A stretch of DNA of 64,000 bases, taken from positions 42,829-106,828 of the forward strand of contig JBBRNH010000007.1 of the NCBI GenBank assembly GCA_038230415.1. The letters run 5' to 3'. The notes under the pieces were generated by a model. It saw only the letters and a program-made list of their open reading frames with translations, was not told where the DNA came from and made no database searches. Position 1 is the stretch's first letter; each line of letters begins with the position of its first letter. A program made the translations under genes and the position numbers. Positions 8,607-17,335 of this stretch are shown here, piece by piece. This stretch comes from JBBRNH01 sp038230415. GTDB taxonomy: Bacteria; Bacteroidota; Bacteroidia; Cytophagales; Spirosomataceae.

Positions 8607-8873
8607 TCATTCGTAGGCTTGTTGCCGGTGGCGAACTGCCCGAATAACAACGATTTTGCCTTTGTCGTCAATCGTGTACAGGATTCGATAATCACCTACT
8701 CGAATTCTATACAAATCGGTACTCCCCGTCAACTTCTTACAACCCGACGGGCGCGGTTCAGTTGCCAATGCCGCAATACGAGGTATAACCCTATTCACAA
8801 CATCATTTGGCAAGTTGCGAATCTCTTTGGCGGCAGGCTCTGAAATCTGAACGTCATACGGGTTATTCTTCAC
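8607..8873 (-). CDS. RelE/ParE family toxin
   Basis: An 88-residue protein of the RelE/ParE superfamily, small toxins that act on mRNA at the ribosome (RelE) or on gyrase (ParE). Landmarks are the N-terminal helices SEPAAKEIRNLPNDVVNRV, then CKKLTGSTDLYRIRVGDYRILYTIDD with the typical Arg-rich strands, and the closing IVVIRAVRHRQQAYE. The LYRIRVGDYRILY and VIRAVRHR motifs favour the RelE branch. The start is GTG: the GTG overlaps the antitoxin stop as GTGA, so the two are translationally coupled; no ATG lies near. The gene is part of the unit bracketed by the methyltransferase gene-end repeat. Confidence 0.92.
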   Translation of the reverse strand: MKNNPYDVQISEPAAKEIRNLPNDVVNRVIPRIAALATEPRPSGCKKLTGSTDLYRIRVGDYRILYTIDDKGKIVVIRAVRHRQQAYE

Positions 8874-9055
8874 AACTTTCCGTCTCGTTTCAATTCCGTC
8901 ACCAGTTCATCTAATGAAATGGTTGGTTCGTTTTTCCGCTGCTCGGCCAGCACAACGTCATAAAAATCTTCCCAAAGTTCGCCGTGTTTATTCAGGTCAA
9001 TCTGTACGGCTACTTTCTGGCTTTGATCATCGGTAACAAAAAAAATCCCTTCCAT
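8870..9055 (-). CDS. Antitoxin of the RelE/ParE pair
   Basis: A 61-residue acidic protein directly in front of the RelE/ParE toxin, sharing 4 bases with it. The N-terminal part (FFVTDDQSQKVAVQIDLNKH) looks like a short beta strand pair and the C-terminal part (TISLDELVTELKRDGKL) like a toxin-binding helix of the type seen in small Phd/RelB-like antitoxins. No clear DNA-binding domain is visible. The role is assigned mainly from size, position and overlap. Confidence 0.82.
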   Translation of the reverse strand: MEGIFFVTDDQSQKVAVQIDLNKHGELWEDFYDVVLAEQRKNEPTISLDELVTELKRDGKL

Positions 9056-9100
9056 AGTTTTATCAGATTTGGTTGATACTACACAGTCTCTTAACGCACA

Positions 9101-9204
9101 GCCCCAAGTTCGGTATTTATCCAGACACGCCTAATTATCATTCCACTGCCAGCACCAATCCTTTCAGGTAGCCACCTTCGGGGTGGAACAAACTCACGGG
9201 GTGG
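9101..9204. repeat. 3' end of the rRNA methyltransferase gene, copy at the intact gene
   Basis: Partner of the repeat at 8492-8595, offset 609 bases. The 72-base coding part is nearly identical (70 of 72), while the roughly 30 bases beyond the stop codon are more diverged. This copy includes the real stop codon (9138-9140) of the methyltransferase. Confidence 0.9.
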
Positions 9205-10337
9205 TCGGCGGGCTGGCTGAGGTGATGCAACACCCGCACCTGCCGCCCCGCTTCGAGCGCAGCCGCCACGATGGTGTTGTAAAACAGTTCACGGTCAACC
9301 ACTTGCGAGCAGGAAAAGGTAAACAAGATCCCGCCCGGTGCCATCTGTCTCAGTCCTTCGGCGTTCAGGCGTTTGTAACCCTGCACGGCCCGGTGCCGCG
9401 CCGATTGGCTCTTGGCAAAGGCGGGCGGGTCAAGCACCATCACGTCATACGGCTGCTCAGTGCGTTTCAAAAACGGCAACACATCGTCGGCGAAGGTCTG
9501 ATGTGGCGTGGTTAGTTCAGTACCGAAATTGGCCGTTATGTTCTGATTGGTGAGGTCAATGGCGCGTTGCGAGACATCAACCGAATCAACCGCCGAGGCT
9601 CCCGCAGCGAGGGCATACACCGAAAACCCACCCGAATAACAGAACGCATTCAGCACCCGTTTTCCGGTGGCATACCGTCCGAGCAAGGCCCGGTTGTCGC
9701 GCTGATCTAAGAAAAAGCCCGTTTTCTGGCCCGTTTCCCAATCAATCAAAAACGTATGGCCGTTTTCCAGCACGGCGTATGGTACGGCAGCCGCGCCAAC
9801 GAGATACTGATTAGTCATGGTTTTGGCGTATTCATCAGGAAGCGTATCGTGGCTTTTGTCATACACGGCCACGAGTTCATCCCCAAATACGGCTTGGAGA
9901 GCTTCGGCGATAAACTGCCGTTCGCGGTGCATCCCGATGGAGTGGGCCTGCAACACGGCCACGCCGTTGTACCAATCAATCACGAGTCCGGTGCAGCCGT
10001 CGCCTTCGCCATGCACGAGCCGGTAGGCATTAGTCTGGCTGTCAGCATCTTGTCCGAACATCAGCGCCTGCCGAACGGCCCGAATTTTGGCGAGTTTCTG
10101 CGTCCAGTATGCAGCGTCGGGCATCACGGGCTGGAACGAGAATAGTCTGACAGCGATGCTGCCGTTGTGAAAGTGGCCGGTGGCGAGGTAGTTTTCCTGA
10201 TGGTCATAGACCTCTACCACATCGCCATCCTGCAAATCACCGTCGTAGCGGGCAATGGCTCCCGAAAAAATCCAGGGATGAAACCGACGCACGGCTTGAT
10301 CGCGGCCTTTCAGGAGATAAATTTTTGACTGATTCAT
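9138..10337 (-). CDS. rlmI: Class I SAM-dependent rRNA methyltransferase, RlmI-like
   Basis: A 399-residue enzyme of the RlmI/YccW family, which methylates C5 of a cytosine in 23S rRNA (C1962 in E. coli). An N-terminal PUA-like domain (KIYLLKGRDQAVRRFHPWIFSGAI, residues 4-27) is followed by a central EEHD-like region and a Rossmann SAM domain with VLNAFCYSGGFSVYALAAGA and the motif VLDPPAFAKS, then FTFSCSQ near the end. The ATG at 10337 is chosen because homology to the family begins there; an upstream extension of 42 codons looks non-coding. The last 22 codons are duplicated beyond the RelE/ParE pair, so this end of the gene may have been exchanged or replaced during insertion. The exact target base is inferred from the family. 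Confidence 0.92.
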   Translation of the reverse strand: MNQSKIYLLKGRDQAVRRFHPWIFSGAIARYDGDLQDGDVVEVYDHQENYLATGHFHNGSIAVRLFSFQPVMPDAAYWTQKLAKIRAVRQALMFGQDADSQTNAYRLVHGEGDGCTGLVIDWYNGVAVLQAHSIGMHRERQFIAEALQAVFGDELVAVYDKSHDTLPDEYAKTMTNQYLVGAAAVPYAVLENGHTFLIDWETGQKTGFFLDQRDNRALLGRYATGKRVLNAFCYSGGFSVYALAAGASAVDSVDVSQRAIDLTNQNITANFGTELTTPHQTFADDVLPFLKRTEQPYDVMVLDPPAFAKSQSARHRAVQGYKRLNAEGLRQMAPGGILFTFSCSQVVDRELFYNTIVAAALEAGRQVRVLHHLSQPADHPVSLFHPEGGYLKGLVLAVE

Positions 10338-10515
10338 TTGGGGGAAACGTAAAGGGCGCAAAGATAATCGCATTGAAGGCAACACAAACGGGTTACGACC
10401 ACTTGCTGTTTTATCAGCAAGGCCGGTTCTTTGGCTAATCAACCAGTCCGGTCGAGCCGGCATAATTCCTGCGGGTTGTTGGCTGATAATTGGGTCTGGC
10501 TCTTAGTTTTACGGT

Positions 10516-12753
10516 ATGAAGCGCAAACTGTTAGTTTTGTGGATGATTGGTGCGCTATGCAGTTGGGTTGGTTTAGCTGTAACGGCAGACCCACCCCGAC
10601 TTGCGGCACATAGCCCGTTTGTGGGTGCGTCAGCTACGGGCGACTCCGTAAAACGGCAAAATAATACCGCCGTTGCCCTGGCCCGGCGCGGCAACGCCAC
10701 CACCGCGCTCCTGCTTTTAGACAAGGCGCTCACCGCCCGCCCTTCCGATACCGTTGCCTACAACCGCGCCCTGACCCTGGCCCGGCTGCACCGCCCCGAC
10801 GAAACGGCGGCTGCTTTTGCCGGTATGCCGGGCTTTGCCCACGCCCAGATCAACCTGGCCCTGACCCAATGCCGCGCCGGAGACTGGATAGCCGGGCGCA
10901 GACTGCTCCAAACGGCCATCGCCCAAACCGAATGGGCCGACGAACGGGCCTTTAACCTGGCCGTAGCCGCCCTGCAAACCAACGACCCCGCAGCCGCCAG
11001 TCGCGCCTTAGACGAAGCCACGCGGCTGCGCGGCAATCAGCCGATTTTCAAACTCCTCAACGGCGACCTGGCCCAATTGGAAGGCCGACACGCCGAGGCT
11101 CTTCGCACCTACAAATCGTTGAGCAACGATGCCGAAGCCGGTAAGGGAATCGGTGTACGGATAGGAAACGCGCTGCTCAGTGAGAAAGAATGGGACAAAG
11201 CCGCCCAAGTTTTCGAGACGCACCTTGCCGGGCCGAACCGGGCCAAATACGCATTTCTGGCCCATTTTGGGCTGGCAAACGCCCGCTACGGCCAGCATGA
11301 TTACGCCAAAGCTCTCGCTGAATACCGAATTGCCGTTCGGCTCGATGCAAAATCGGCACTGGCGCAGACGGGAGTAGGCAACGCGCTGTGCAGTTTGCAC
11401 GACTACAAAGCCGCCCAACGCGCCTACGAATCTGCCCTTTCCCTCAACCCGGCCAACCAGTATGCGCACCTCGGCATGGGCGTGGTAGCCTACCGATTGG
11501 GGCAGTTCGAGAGCGCGTTTGAGCAGTTCGACGCTGCCGGGCCGTTGTTTGACCCTAAAAATCCCGACCTGGCCGACTGTTTCCTGCACCGGGGCCTGAG
11601 CCGGTTGCAGGCGGGCGCATTCGAGGCCGCGCAGAGCGATTTGAGCGTAGCCGCTACCCTGCGCCCCCAACATCCGGCGGCCTACACCGGCCTGAGCGAA
11701 GTGTTTCGGCGGCAGGAAGGCTTTGGCCGGGCCATGACCCAACTCGATGCCGCGCTGGGCAAAACACCCGTCCCGGTGGCCGACGACAAAGACAGGACCA
11801 AAGCAACGGCCATGCCCGCCATTGCCCGCGCCCGGATGCTGACCAACAAAGGCAGTCTGCTCCTGAAAATGAATTTCATGGACGCGGCCTACCCGACGTT
11901 CAAAAAAGCACTTGCCCAGGACCCCACCAACCTCAACGCCCTGAACGGGTTAGCCATCGCCCTGCTCGAAATGGATCGGTTAGACGATGCCCGCGCCATT
12001 TATGACAGCCTGCTGGCACGGGGCAACAAATACGCGTTTCTGTTCAATAACCGGGGAATCGTCAGAACGTATATCGCCCTAAAATTAGAGAAACAGCGCG
12101 AACTGCATCCGGCAAAACAGTACTTTTTTCGGGCCAAAGCCGATTTTGAACAGGCGCAAAAAATTGACTCCACCCGGCAGTTTTACCAGAACAACCTCGG
12201 CAATGTGTTCAAAAATATTCAGGAATACGAAGCGGCCATCAAGAGTTATCAGGCGTATCTGAGCAAAACGGCCATCAACAACCTCGGCGTGTTGTTTGCC
12301 TGCAACCGCCGGGGCGAATTCTCACGGCATTATATGGGTATCGCCCTGAAATTAGACACCAGCAACCGGGTCTATCACTACAACCGCTATAAGGTTTATG
12401 AGCAGTATTTCAAAGATTCGCTCGCCAAACGGCCTGATATTCAGTTCGCTAAACAACTGATGCCCACCGAATCGATCAGCGCGAAATACAGCCGCGACGG
12501 ATACATCAACGTCTATCTCTACGACTACGATTTTGACGAGTATGAATATCCCGCCGATCACGTTTTCCCGATCCGGCTGGCTCCCCCGCCCCCGCCCGAC
12601 CTGCTGCCGATTGACGATTTTGTGCTGATGCCCGACGATCCTCCGCCCCCAAAAGCCGCCACGCCCGCAGCCCGGCCCCGTAGCCCGCACCAGCGGATGC
12701 CGCCCGTTCCCCGCGCCCGCCGGTGGGGAGGCACCAAATGCCCGACGTTTTAG
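10516..12753 (+). CDS. TPR-repeat protein, probably secreted or membrane-anchored
   Basis: A 745-residue protein starting with a short positively charged end and a hydrophobic segment (KLLVLWMIGALCSWVGLAVTA) that would act as signal peptide or anchor. Most of the rest is tetratricopeptide repeats, seen as recurring A-L-G-A-Y-P spacing, for example AKALAEYRIAVRLDAKSALA, AAQRAYESALSLNPANQYAHL and AAYPTFKKALAQDPTNLNAL (about residues 45-600). TPRs mediate protein contacts; no enzyme domain is seen. The last 90 residues are unusual: an acidic YDYDFDEYEYP stretch, then a proline- and arginine-rich tail. It is divergent from the methyltransferase gene and has no obvious operon partner. Confidence 0.88.
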   Translation: MKRKLLVLWMIGALCSWVGLAVTADPPRLAAHSPFVGASATGDSVKRQNNTAVALARRGNATTALLLLDKALTARPSDTVAYNRALTLARLHRPDETAAAFAGMPGFAHAQINLALTQCRAGDWIAGRRLLQTAIAQTEWADERAFNLAVAALQTNDPAAASRALDEATRLRGNQPIFKLLNGDLAQLEGRHAEALRTYKSLSNDAEAGKGIGVRIGNALLSEKEWDKAAQVFETHLAGPNRAKYAFLAHFGLANARYGQHDYAKALAEYRIAVRLDAKSALAQTGVGNALCSLHDYKAAQRAYESALSLNPANQYAHLGMGVVAYRLGQFESAFEQFDAAGPLFDPKNPDLADCFLHRGLSRLQAGAFEAAQSDLSVAATLRPQHPAAYTGLSEVFRRQEGFGRAMTQLDAALGKTPVPVADDKDRTKATAMPAIARARMLTNKGSLLLKMNFMDAAYPTFKKALAQDPTNLNALNGLAIALLEMDRLDDARAIYDSLLARGNKYAFLFNNRGIVRTYIALKLEKQRELHPAKQYFFRAKADFEQAQKIDSTRQFYQNNLGNVFKNIQEYEAAIKSYQAYLSKTAINNLGVLFACNRRGEFSRHYMGIALKLDTSNRVYHYNRYKVYEQYFKDSLAKRPDIQFAKQLMPTESISAKYSRDGYINVYLYDYDFDEYEYPADHVFPIRLAPPPPPDLLPIDDFVLMPDDPPPPKAATPAARPRSPHQRMPPVPRARRWGGTKCPTF

Positions 12754-12844
12754 CGCGGTTGATCTTATCAAAAATCACTATCTTGCCCGCTTGCACAACC
12801 GCCGTAAAGGTGGCGCACAGCACCCAGTTATATTCCGATTGCTT

Positions 12845-12852
12845 TACCTTTG
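12845..12852 (+). promoter_or_regulatory. Candidate -7 box for the DinB-family gene
   Basis: TACCTTTG is an exact match to TAnnTTTG, 42 bases before the DinB ATG. No TTTG element is visible at normal -33 spacing. Confidence 0.4.
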
Positions 12853-12894
12853 TTTTTACATCGAAATAGATTTTCGGCACTCGATTTTAATAGA

Positions 12895-13482
12895 ATGGAC
12901 ATTCAGAAGAACGACGAACTCATCCGCATCATTGACCTCTTAAACGTCAGCTACGAAAGCGAAGAAGCCTGGCACGGGCCGTCAGTAGTGGAGACCCTGC
13001 GCGGAGTTACACCCGACATGGCCGGTCGGCGGCTCACGCCTAACACCCACACCATTGCCGAACTCGTGTTTCACATCACCAGTTGGCGCATTTTTACGGT
13101 TAAAAAAATGCAGGGCGACGGAGAGTTCGATATTCTCACGCCCGAAAAAAACTTCGGCTCGTTTCCCGGCAAGATTGACGATTTTGAGTGGGAAGCCCTG
13201 CAAATGGAACTCAGCCTGAGTCAGGAAGAACTCGTGAATGAACTCGACAAACGCGACGACGACGAGTTTCTGGAAGACATTGTGCCGGGCCGCGATTACA
13301 CGTATTACGACCTCCTGCACGGTATCATCAACCACGATGTGTATCACTCCGGGCAGGTGATGATCCTCAAAAAAGCCCTGACGTTTCAGGGAGCCGGGTC
13401 ACAGGCATCAGCATCCGACGACGATGGCGAATTCAGCGGGGAGCATTTCGGCAATCGCTACGATCAGGAAGGGTACTATTAG
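12895..13482 (+). CDS. DinB-family (YfiT-like) putative metal-dependent protein
   Basis: A 195-residue four-helix-bundle protein of the DinB/YfiT superfamily. The three-histidine metal site typical of the family is complete: His60 in AELVFHITSWR, His147 in GIINHDVYH and His151. Characterised relatives include bacillithiol and mycothiol S-transferases, but many family members have no known substrate, and nothing here identifies one. The ATG at 12895 is used because the family homology starts with DELIRIIDLLNVSYE; an upstream in-frame start would overlap the promoter box. The TAG stop is supplied by an intergenic palindromic repeat that also supplies the stop of the convergent lepB. Confidence 0.9.
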   Translation: MDIQKNDELIRIIDLLNVSYESEEAWHGPSVVETLRGVTPDMAGRRLTPNTHTIAELVFHITSWRIFTVKKMQGDGEFDILTPEKNFGSFPGKIDDFEWEALQMELSLSQEELVNELDKRDDDEFLEDIVPGRDYTYYDLLHGIINHDVYHSGQVMILKKALTFQGAGSQASASDDDGEFSGEHFGNRYDQEGYY

Positions 13483-13570
13483 TAGTCAGTGATTAGTGAC
13501 AAGTGGTTAGTGCGGGGCGGCCCGTGCCGTGAGTTTGTCTGTTGCTGACCACTTGTCACTTGCCACTAAT
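13480..13570. repeat. Family A palindromic repeat between dinB-like gene and lepB
   Basis: Imperfect inverted repeat: left arm AGTCAGTGATTAGTGACAAG plus TGGTTAGTG, right arm GACCACTTGTCACTTGCCAC plus TAAT, around a GC-rich centre. The TAG stop of the DinB gene (13480-13482) and the TAG stop of lepB (13566-13568, minus strand) both lie at its edges. Confidence 0.8.
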
Positions 13571-14732
13571 TTATCACCCGAAACAGCCGGCTCCAGCGCA
13601 CCTTGTTGTACCACGTATCGGGGTTCGGGTCGAGCGACATCCAGACGAACACAGCCTTACCCACAATATGGTCTTCCGGCACAAACCCCCAATACCGCGA
13701 GTCGGCGGAGTTATGGCGGTTATCGCCCATCATGAAGTAGTAATCCTGCTTGAAGGTGTAGCTTGTGATGGGCTGTCCGTTGATTTTCACCGTTGTCGGG
13801 GTGATCTCTACGTTTTTGTTATCCTCGTATTTTTGAATCACGGTGCCGTAAATGGCGATCTTCTTCTCGTCGAGTTGAATGGTTTCACCCTTTTTCGGCA
13901 CCACTAAGGGGCCGTAATTATCGCGGTTCCAGGCGAAGGTTGGCGAACCGTACAGACCACCCAAGCCCGTTTCGCCCTGTTTTTCCATGTACGGAATCAC
14001 CTCTTTAGCCCAGGGCATGGCCTTAATCTTCGCCACAACATCGGCGGTCGTGTTAATCCGGTAGCCGGTCAGCTTGTTGGTTTTGGTCAGCGTATCAACG
14101 TCTTCGATGGGTTGCCAGTTGTAGGTCGGCTGATACGGGTCGCGGTAGTCATTCACGATGTCATACTGCCGGAAGAATTTTTCGTCTAACGGCTCGGTTG
14201 TCCGCACAAAATAATCAGACTCCATCATGGGCGCGGGCAACATCAGTTTGCTGTTTCGGAAAACCTGCTGTTCGCGCACTTCCAGCACATCGCCGGGCGC
14301 ACCGATGCACCGTTTGATGTAGTTGGTGCGGAGGTCAGCCGGATATTGGTCTTCGGGCGGGTAGTTAAACACCACCACATCACCACTTTTTGGCTTCGTA
14401 AAACCCGGCAGCCGGTAGCTTGGCAGTTGAATGGCCGTGCTGTACGACGGGATTTTGGTTCCCCAGATGGTTTGGTGCGTCAGTGGAATCTGCAACGGCG
14501 TTCTTGGTGTGCGGGTGCCGTAGTGCAGTTTGCTCACAAACAGAAAATCGCCGACCATCAGACTCCGCTCCATCGAAGGCGTGGGAATGGTGAAGGCTTC
14601 CATAAAAATCCAGCGGATAAGCGTGGCTGCCACAACGGCAAACACGATGGAGTCGAGCCATTCGCGGGCGACTGATTTTTTCTTCACTGCCGGAGTCTCC
14701 CCGGTTTTTGGTGCTTGTTTCGTAACAGCCAT
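13566..14732 (-). CDS. lepB: Signal peptidase I
   Basis: A 388-residue membrane-bound signal peptidase I, which cleaves signal peptides from exported proteins. One transmembrane helix (about residues 28-46) precedes the catalytic Ser53 in IPTPSMERSL; the general base Lys140 is in YIKRCIGAPGD, and the conserved box MGDNRHNSADSRYWGFVPEDHIVGKA (in two halves near residues 340-365) is intact. A long insertion (about residues 155-310) separates the catalytic boxes, as is common in this phylum. The gene starts 3 bases after dapB, so it belongs to the same transcription unit. The stop codon is in a palindromic repeat. Confidence 0.97.
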   Translation of the reverse strand: MAVTKQAPKTGETPAVKKKSVAREWLDSIVFAVVAATLIRWIFMEAFTIPTPSMERSLMVGDFLFVSKLHYGTRTPRTPLQIPLTHQTIWGTKIPSYSTAIQLPSYRLPGFTKPKSGDVVVFNYPPEDQYPADLRTNYIKRCIGAPGDVLEVREQQVFRNSKLMLPAPMMESDYFVRTTEPLDEKFFRQYDIVNDYRDPYQPTYNWQPIEDVDTLTKTNKLTGYRINTTADVVAKIKAMPWAKEVIPYMEKQGETGLGGLYGSPTFAWNRDNYGPLVVPKKGETIQLDEKKIAIYGTVIQKYEDNKNVEITPTTVKINGQPITSYTFKQDYYFMMGDNRHNSADSRYWGFVPEDHIVGKAVFVWMSLDPNPDTWYNKVRWSRLFRVIN

Positions 14733-14735
14733 TGA

Positions 14736-15449
14736 TTAGTCGCTTAATAAATCATCCATACCAAAAATTCCCTGCCGCCCCACCATCCATTCGGCGGCAA
14801 TCACGGCCCCCAGCGCGAACCCCTGCCGACTGTGGGCCACGTGGCTAATCTCGATCCGGTCAACGTCAGACTCATACCGAACAATGTGCGTTCCCGGCAC
14901 GGTGCCTTCGCGGACAGACGCAATCGGCACACCGTAGGCCGACATCAGCCCGGTTTCGTCGGTTGCGTCCGCCTGCCCGATTCGTTCATCCCGAACGCCT
15001 TCGGCCAGCGTGATAGCCGTGCCACTTGGTGCGTCTCTTTTCTCGGTATGATGAATTTCGGTCATAGAAACGCTGTAAGACGGATAGTTCCGCATGAAAC
15101 GGGCCAGTGTCCGGTTGAGTTTGAAAAACAAATTTACGCCGATGCTGTAATTCGACGCATAAAAAAATCCACCAGCGGCAATCCGGCACTGATTCTCAAC
15201 CCCTTCGCGTTCGTGCAGCCAACCCGTTGTGCCGCATACCACCGGCCAGCCGCGCTCAAAACACATTAGCAGGTTTTCCACTGCCGATTCGGGACTGCTG
15301 AACTCGATGGCAACATCAACATCGGTAATCGCGTTGAGGTCGGCGCGGTTGTTCAGGTCAATGCGCCCGGCAATGGTATGGCCGCGTTCAATGGCCGTTT
15401 GTTCAATCGTGCGGCCCATTTTACCGTAGCCGAGAAGAAGGATGTTCAT
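14736..15449 (-). CDS. dapB: 4-hydroxy-tetrahydrodipicolinate reductase
   Basis: A 237-residue enzyme of the lysine/diaminopimelate pathway that reduces 4-hydroxy-tetrahydrodipicolinate with NAD(P)H, feeding both lysine and peptidoglycan cross-link synthesis. The nucleotide-binding motif GYGKMG is at residues 7-12, CGTTGW near 72-77, and the catalytic motif EIHHTEKRDAPSGTA with His133/His134 and Lys137 is complete. It is somewhat shorter than enterobacterial DapB, as expected for the short type in this phylum. It lies directly upstream of lepB and downstream of the DUF5683 gene, matching the conserved bacteroidetal order parA-parB-DUF5683-dapB-lepB. Confidence 0.97.
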   Translation of the reverse strand: MNILLLGYGKMGRTIEQTAIERGHTIAGRIDLNNRADLNAITDVDVAIEFSSPESAVENLLMCFERGWPVVCGTTGWLHEREGVENQCRIAAGGFFYASNYSIGVNLFFKLNRTLARFMRNYPSYSVSMTEIHHTEKRDAPSGTAITLAEGVRDERIGQADATDETGLMSAYGVPIASVREGTVPGTHIVRYESDVDRIEISHVAHSRQGFALGAVIAAEWMVGRQGIFGMDDLLSD

Positions 15450-15453
15450 TATT

Positions 15454-15523
15454 TAGTGGTTAGTGGTCAGTGTCAAGTGGTTAGTGCCGTTGCTTGCCAC
15501 TAATCACCTGACACTGACCACTA
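15454..15523. repeat. Family A palindromic repeat between the DUF5683 gene and dapB
   Basis: Inverted repeat with arms TAGTGGTTAGTGGTCAGTGT + CAAGTGG and TTGCCACTAATCACCTGACA + CTGACCACTA around a short centre. The right arm encodes, on the minus strand, the last residues (VVSVR) and the TGA stop of the DUF5683 protein. Confidence 0.85.
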
Positions 15524-16244
15524 TTTTGATTCCCGGCACCGGCCCGCCCGCCAGCGCGGGTAGCACGGTTGGATACACCCGGAAGGATATATCGTCGGAA
15601 AGGTCAAAGGTTTTGAGGTGCGCGGCCACGTTGGCTTCGATGGCCTGCAAGGCCCAACCGGCGGCAGTGGCGATAATGGTCAGGTCGCGCTGACTATGAA
15701 ACTGATCCGAAATTTGTTTCAGATTCGTTACTGACCGCTTTATGCCGTTCACAACGGCCACTTTCGACTTGTAGTCGGGGTCAATCACGGTGCTATTGTA
15801 GGCTTCGGCGTAGGCCGCGTTGTACAGTTTAAACCCGCTTTGGTTGTAATTAAAGAGATAAACAGCCGCGCCCAGCGCACCATAAATGAGCGGAATTTTC
15901 CAGTATTGGCGGTTGTAGGCTTGCCCTAAGCCGGGCAACATGAGTGATTTGAGCGTGGCTTTTCGCGGGATGATCCGCTCGGCTTCGGTCTGCTTCTTAG
16001 AGACAACCCGCACCGTATCGGCCACGCGCTTTGTCAGCGAGTCAGCAATGGGCGCGATGATGGTGATGGGTCTGTTTACCTGCGTGCTTTTCAGTAACCG
16101 CAACGAATCGGGCAGTTGGGCCGGTGGTAGTACCTGTTGGGCCATTGCAGAAAGACCGCCCACCCAGAAGCTCAGGCAGCCCATCAAAACCACGAATCCC
16201 GGTGGGGAACCGCACAAACTACGAACGGACGCAGGTATTGGCAT
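15504..16244 (-). CDS. DUF5683 domain protein
   Basis: A 246-residue protein of the DUF5683 family. A hydrophobic segment near the N-terminus (FVVLMGCLSFWVGGLSAMAQ) looks like a signal peptide. The family core is recognisable: KATLKSLMLPGLGQAYNRQYWKIPLIYGALGAAVYLFNYN in consecutive segments, then SQRDLTIIATAAGWALQAIEANVAAHLKTF. Two hydrophobic helices suggest membrane association. Its function is unknown, but the family usually sits between parB and dapB in this phylum, as it does here (9 bases after parB). The last residues and the stop codon come from an intergenic palindromic repeat, so the original C-terminus may have been altered. Confidence 0.9.
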   Translation of the reverse strand: MPIPASVRSLCGSPPGFVVLMGCLSFWVGGLSAMAQQVLPPAQLPDSLRLLKSTQVNRPITIIAPIADSLTKRVADTVRVVSKKQTEAERIIPRKATLKSLMLPGLGQAYNRQYWKIPLIYGALGAAVYLFNYNQSGFKLYNAAYAEAYNSTVIDPDYKSKVAVVNGIKRSVTNLKQISDQFHSQRDLTIIATAAGWALQAIEANVAAHLKTFDLSDDISFRVYPTVLPALAGGPVPGIKIVVSVR

Positions 16245-16253
16245 TGTCTGTTT

Positions 16254-17183
16254 TCAGGCCGGATTGCTCAACAACAAGAGAATCTTGTCTAATTCCTCCT
16301 GTGAAGCAAACGGAATTTTTATCTCGCCCTTGTGTTTGTCGTCGGCTTTGATCGAAACTTTGGTGCCAAACAATGACGACAGCTTAAACTGCAACGTCCT
16401 GATTTCCTGCCTGGGCTGCGAGAGTTTACGGGCCGAACCGGTTTGGTCAGATTCATCGGCGAGGTTCCGAACGGCTTCTTCTACTTTTCTCACCGACCAG
16501 TCTTCGTCAATCGCCCGGCGAAACAGTTTGATCTGCACATCGTGATCATCAATGTTGATAATGGCGCGGGCGTGGCCCATCGAAATCTTGTTGTCGCGCA
16601 GGGCGGCCTGAATCATCGGCGGCAGTTTGAGCAGCCGGATGTAGTTGTTGACGGTGGTGCGGTTTTTACCGACGCGGTCACCGAGTTCTTCCTGTTTCAG
16701 GTTGCACTCGGCAATCAGACGCTGGTAACTCAGGGCAATCTCCATCGAGTTCAGGTTTTCGCGCTGAATGTTCTCGATGAGGGCCATTTCGAGCATCTGC
16801 TGATCGTTGGCCGTGCGGATATACGCCGGAATATGCGTCAGCCCAACAATCCGGGAAGCCTGCAACCGCCGTTCGCCCGAAATAAGCTGGTAGGTGTCTT
16901 TGCTGATCTGCCGAACGGTGATGGGCTGAATAATGCCCTGCGCCCGGATCGAGTCGGCGAGTTCTTGCAGGGCTTCTTCGTCAAAGCGGGTGCGGGGCTG
17001 AAACGGGTTGGTTTCGATCTGCCCCACCCCGATTTCTGACATCGTGCTGATAGTCTCGAATGGCGAGGGTTTGTTGCTCTGCCGGTTTACCGACTCGTTA
17101 TCCTGCAACAATGCCCCTAACCCCCGACCGAGGCCGGTCATACGTTTGCCCACTGGTATCGTTTTAGCGTTTGCGTTTTCCAT
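16254..17183 (-). CDS. parB: Chromosome-partitioning protein ParB
   Basis: A 309-residue ParB/Spo0J protein that binds parS sites, spreads as a CTP-dependent clamp and works with ParA in origin segregation. The ParB N-terminal domain has the NPFQPR box (residues 59-64) and the CTP-binding motif GERRLQAS (103-110); the central helix-turn-helix is around EELGDRVGKNRTTVNNYIRLLKLP, and a C-terminal dimerisation segment ends the protein. Length and order are normal. It is separated from the upstream parA by 152 bases of palindromic repeat and followed 9 bases later by DUF5683. Confidence 0.97.
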   Translation of the reverse strand: MENANAKTIPVGKRMTGLGRGLGALLQDNESVNRQSNKPSPFETISTMSEIGVGQIETNPFQPRTRFDEEALQELADSIRAQGIIQPITVRQISKDTYQLISGERRLQASRIVGLTHIPAYIRTANDQQMLEMALIENIQRENLNSMEIALSYQRLIAECNLKQEELGDRVGKNRTTVNNYIRLLKLPPMIQAALRDNKISMGHARAIINIDDHDVQIKLFRRAIDEDWSVRKVEEAVRNLADESDQTGSARKLSQPRQEIRTLQFKLSSLFGTKVSIKADDKHKGEIKIPFASQEELDKILLLLSNPA

Positions 17184-17190
17184 TTTTTCA

Positions 17191-17330
17191 AAATGAATGC
17201 ATAAAAATGAATGTATGATAGATGATGTATGACGTATGACTACACACTAAGCATACAGTATCCGTTTTTCAATATACACCATACATTATCTATCATACAT
17301 CATACATTACACATCATACCTTATACATCA
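17191..17330. repeat. Family B palindromic repeat (TGTATGATG type) between parA and parB
   Basis: AT-rich inverted repeat built of ATGTATGATAGATGATGTAT-like units on the left and their complement (ATACATTATCTATCATACAT) on the right. It fills almost the entire parA-parB gap and resembles the element between the rhamnose isomerase and kinase genes. Confidence 0.8.
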
Positions 17331-17335
17331 AGAAA

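Noticed and set aside
8574..8843. 89-codon plus-strand frame opposite the RelE/ParE toxin
   Set aside because: Antisense to a well-recognised toxin and starting inside the duplicated gene-end repeat.
11008..11742. 244-codon minus-strand frame inside the TPR gene
   Set aside because: Mirror of a GC-rich coding frame; no motifs, while the plus strand shows clear TPR repeats.
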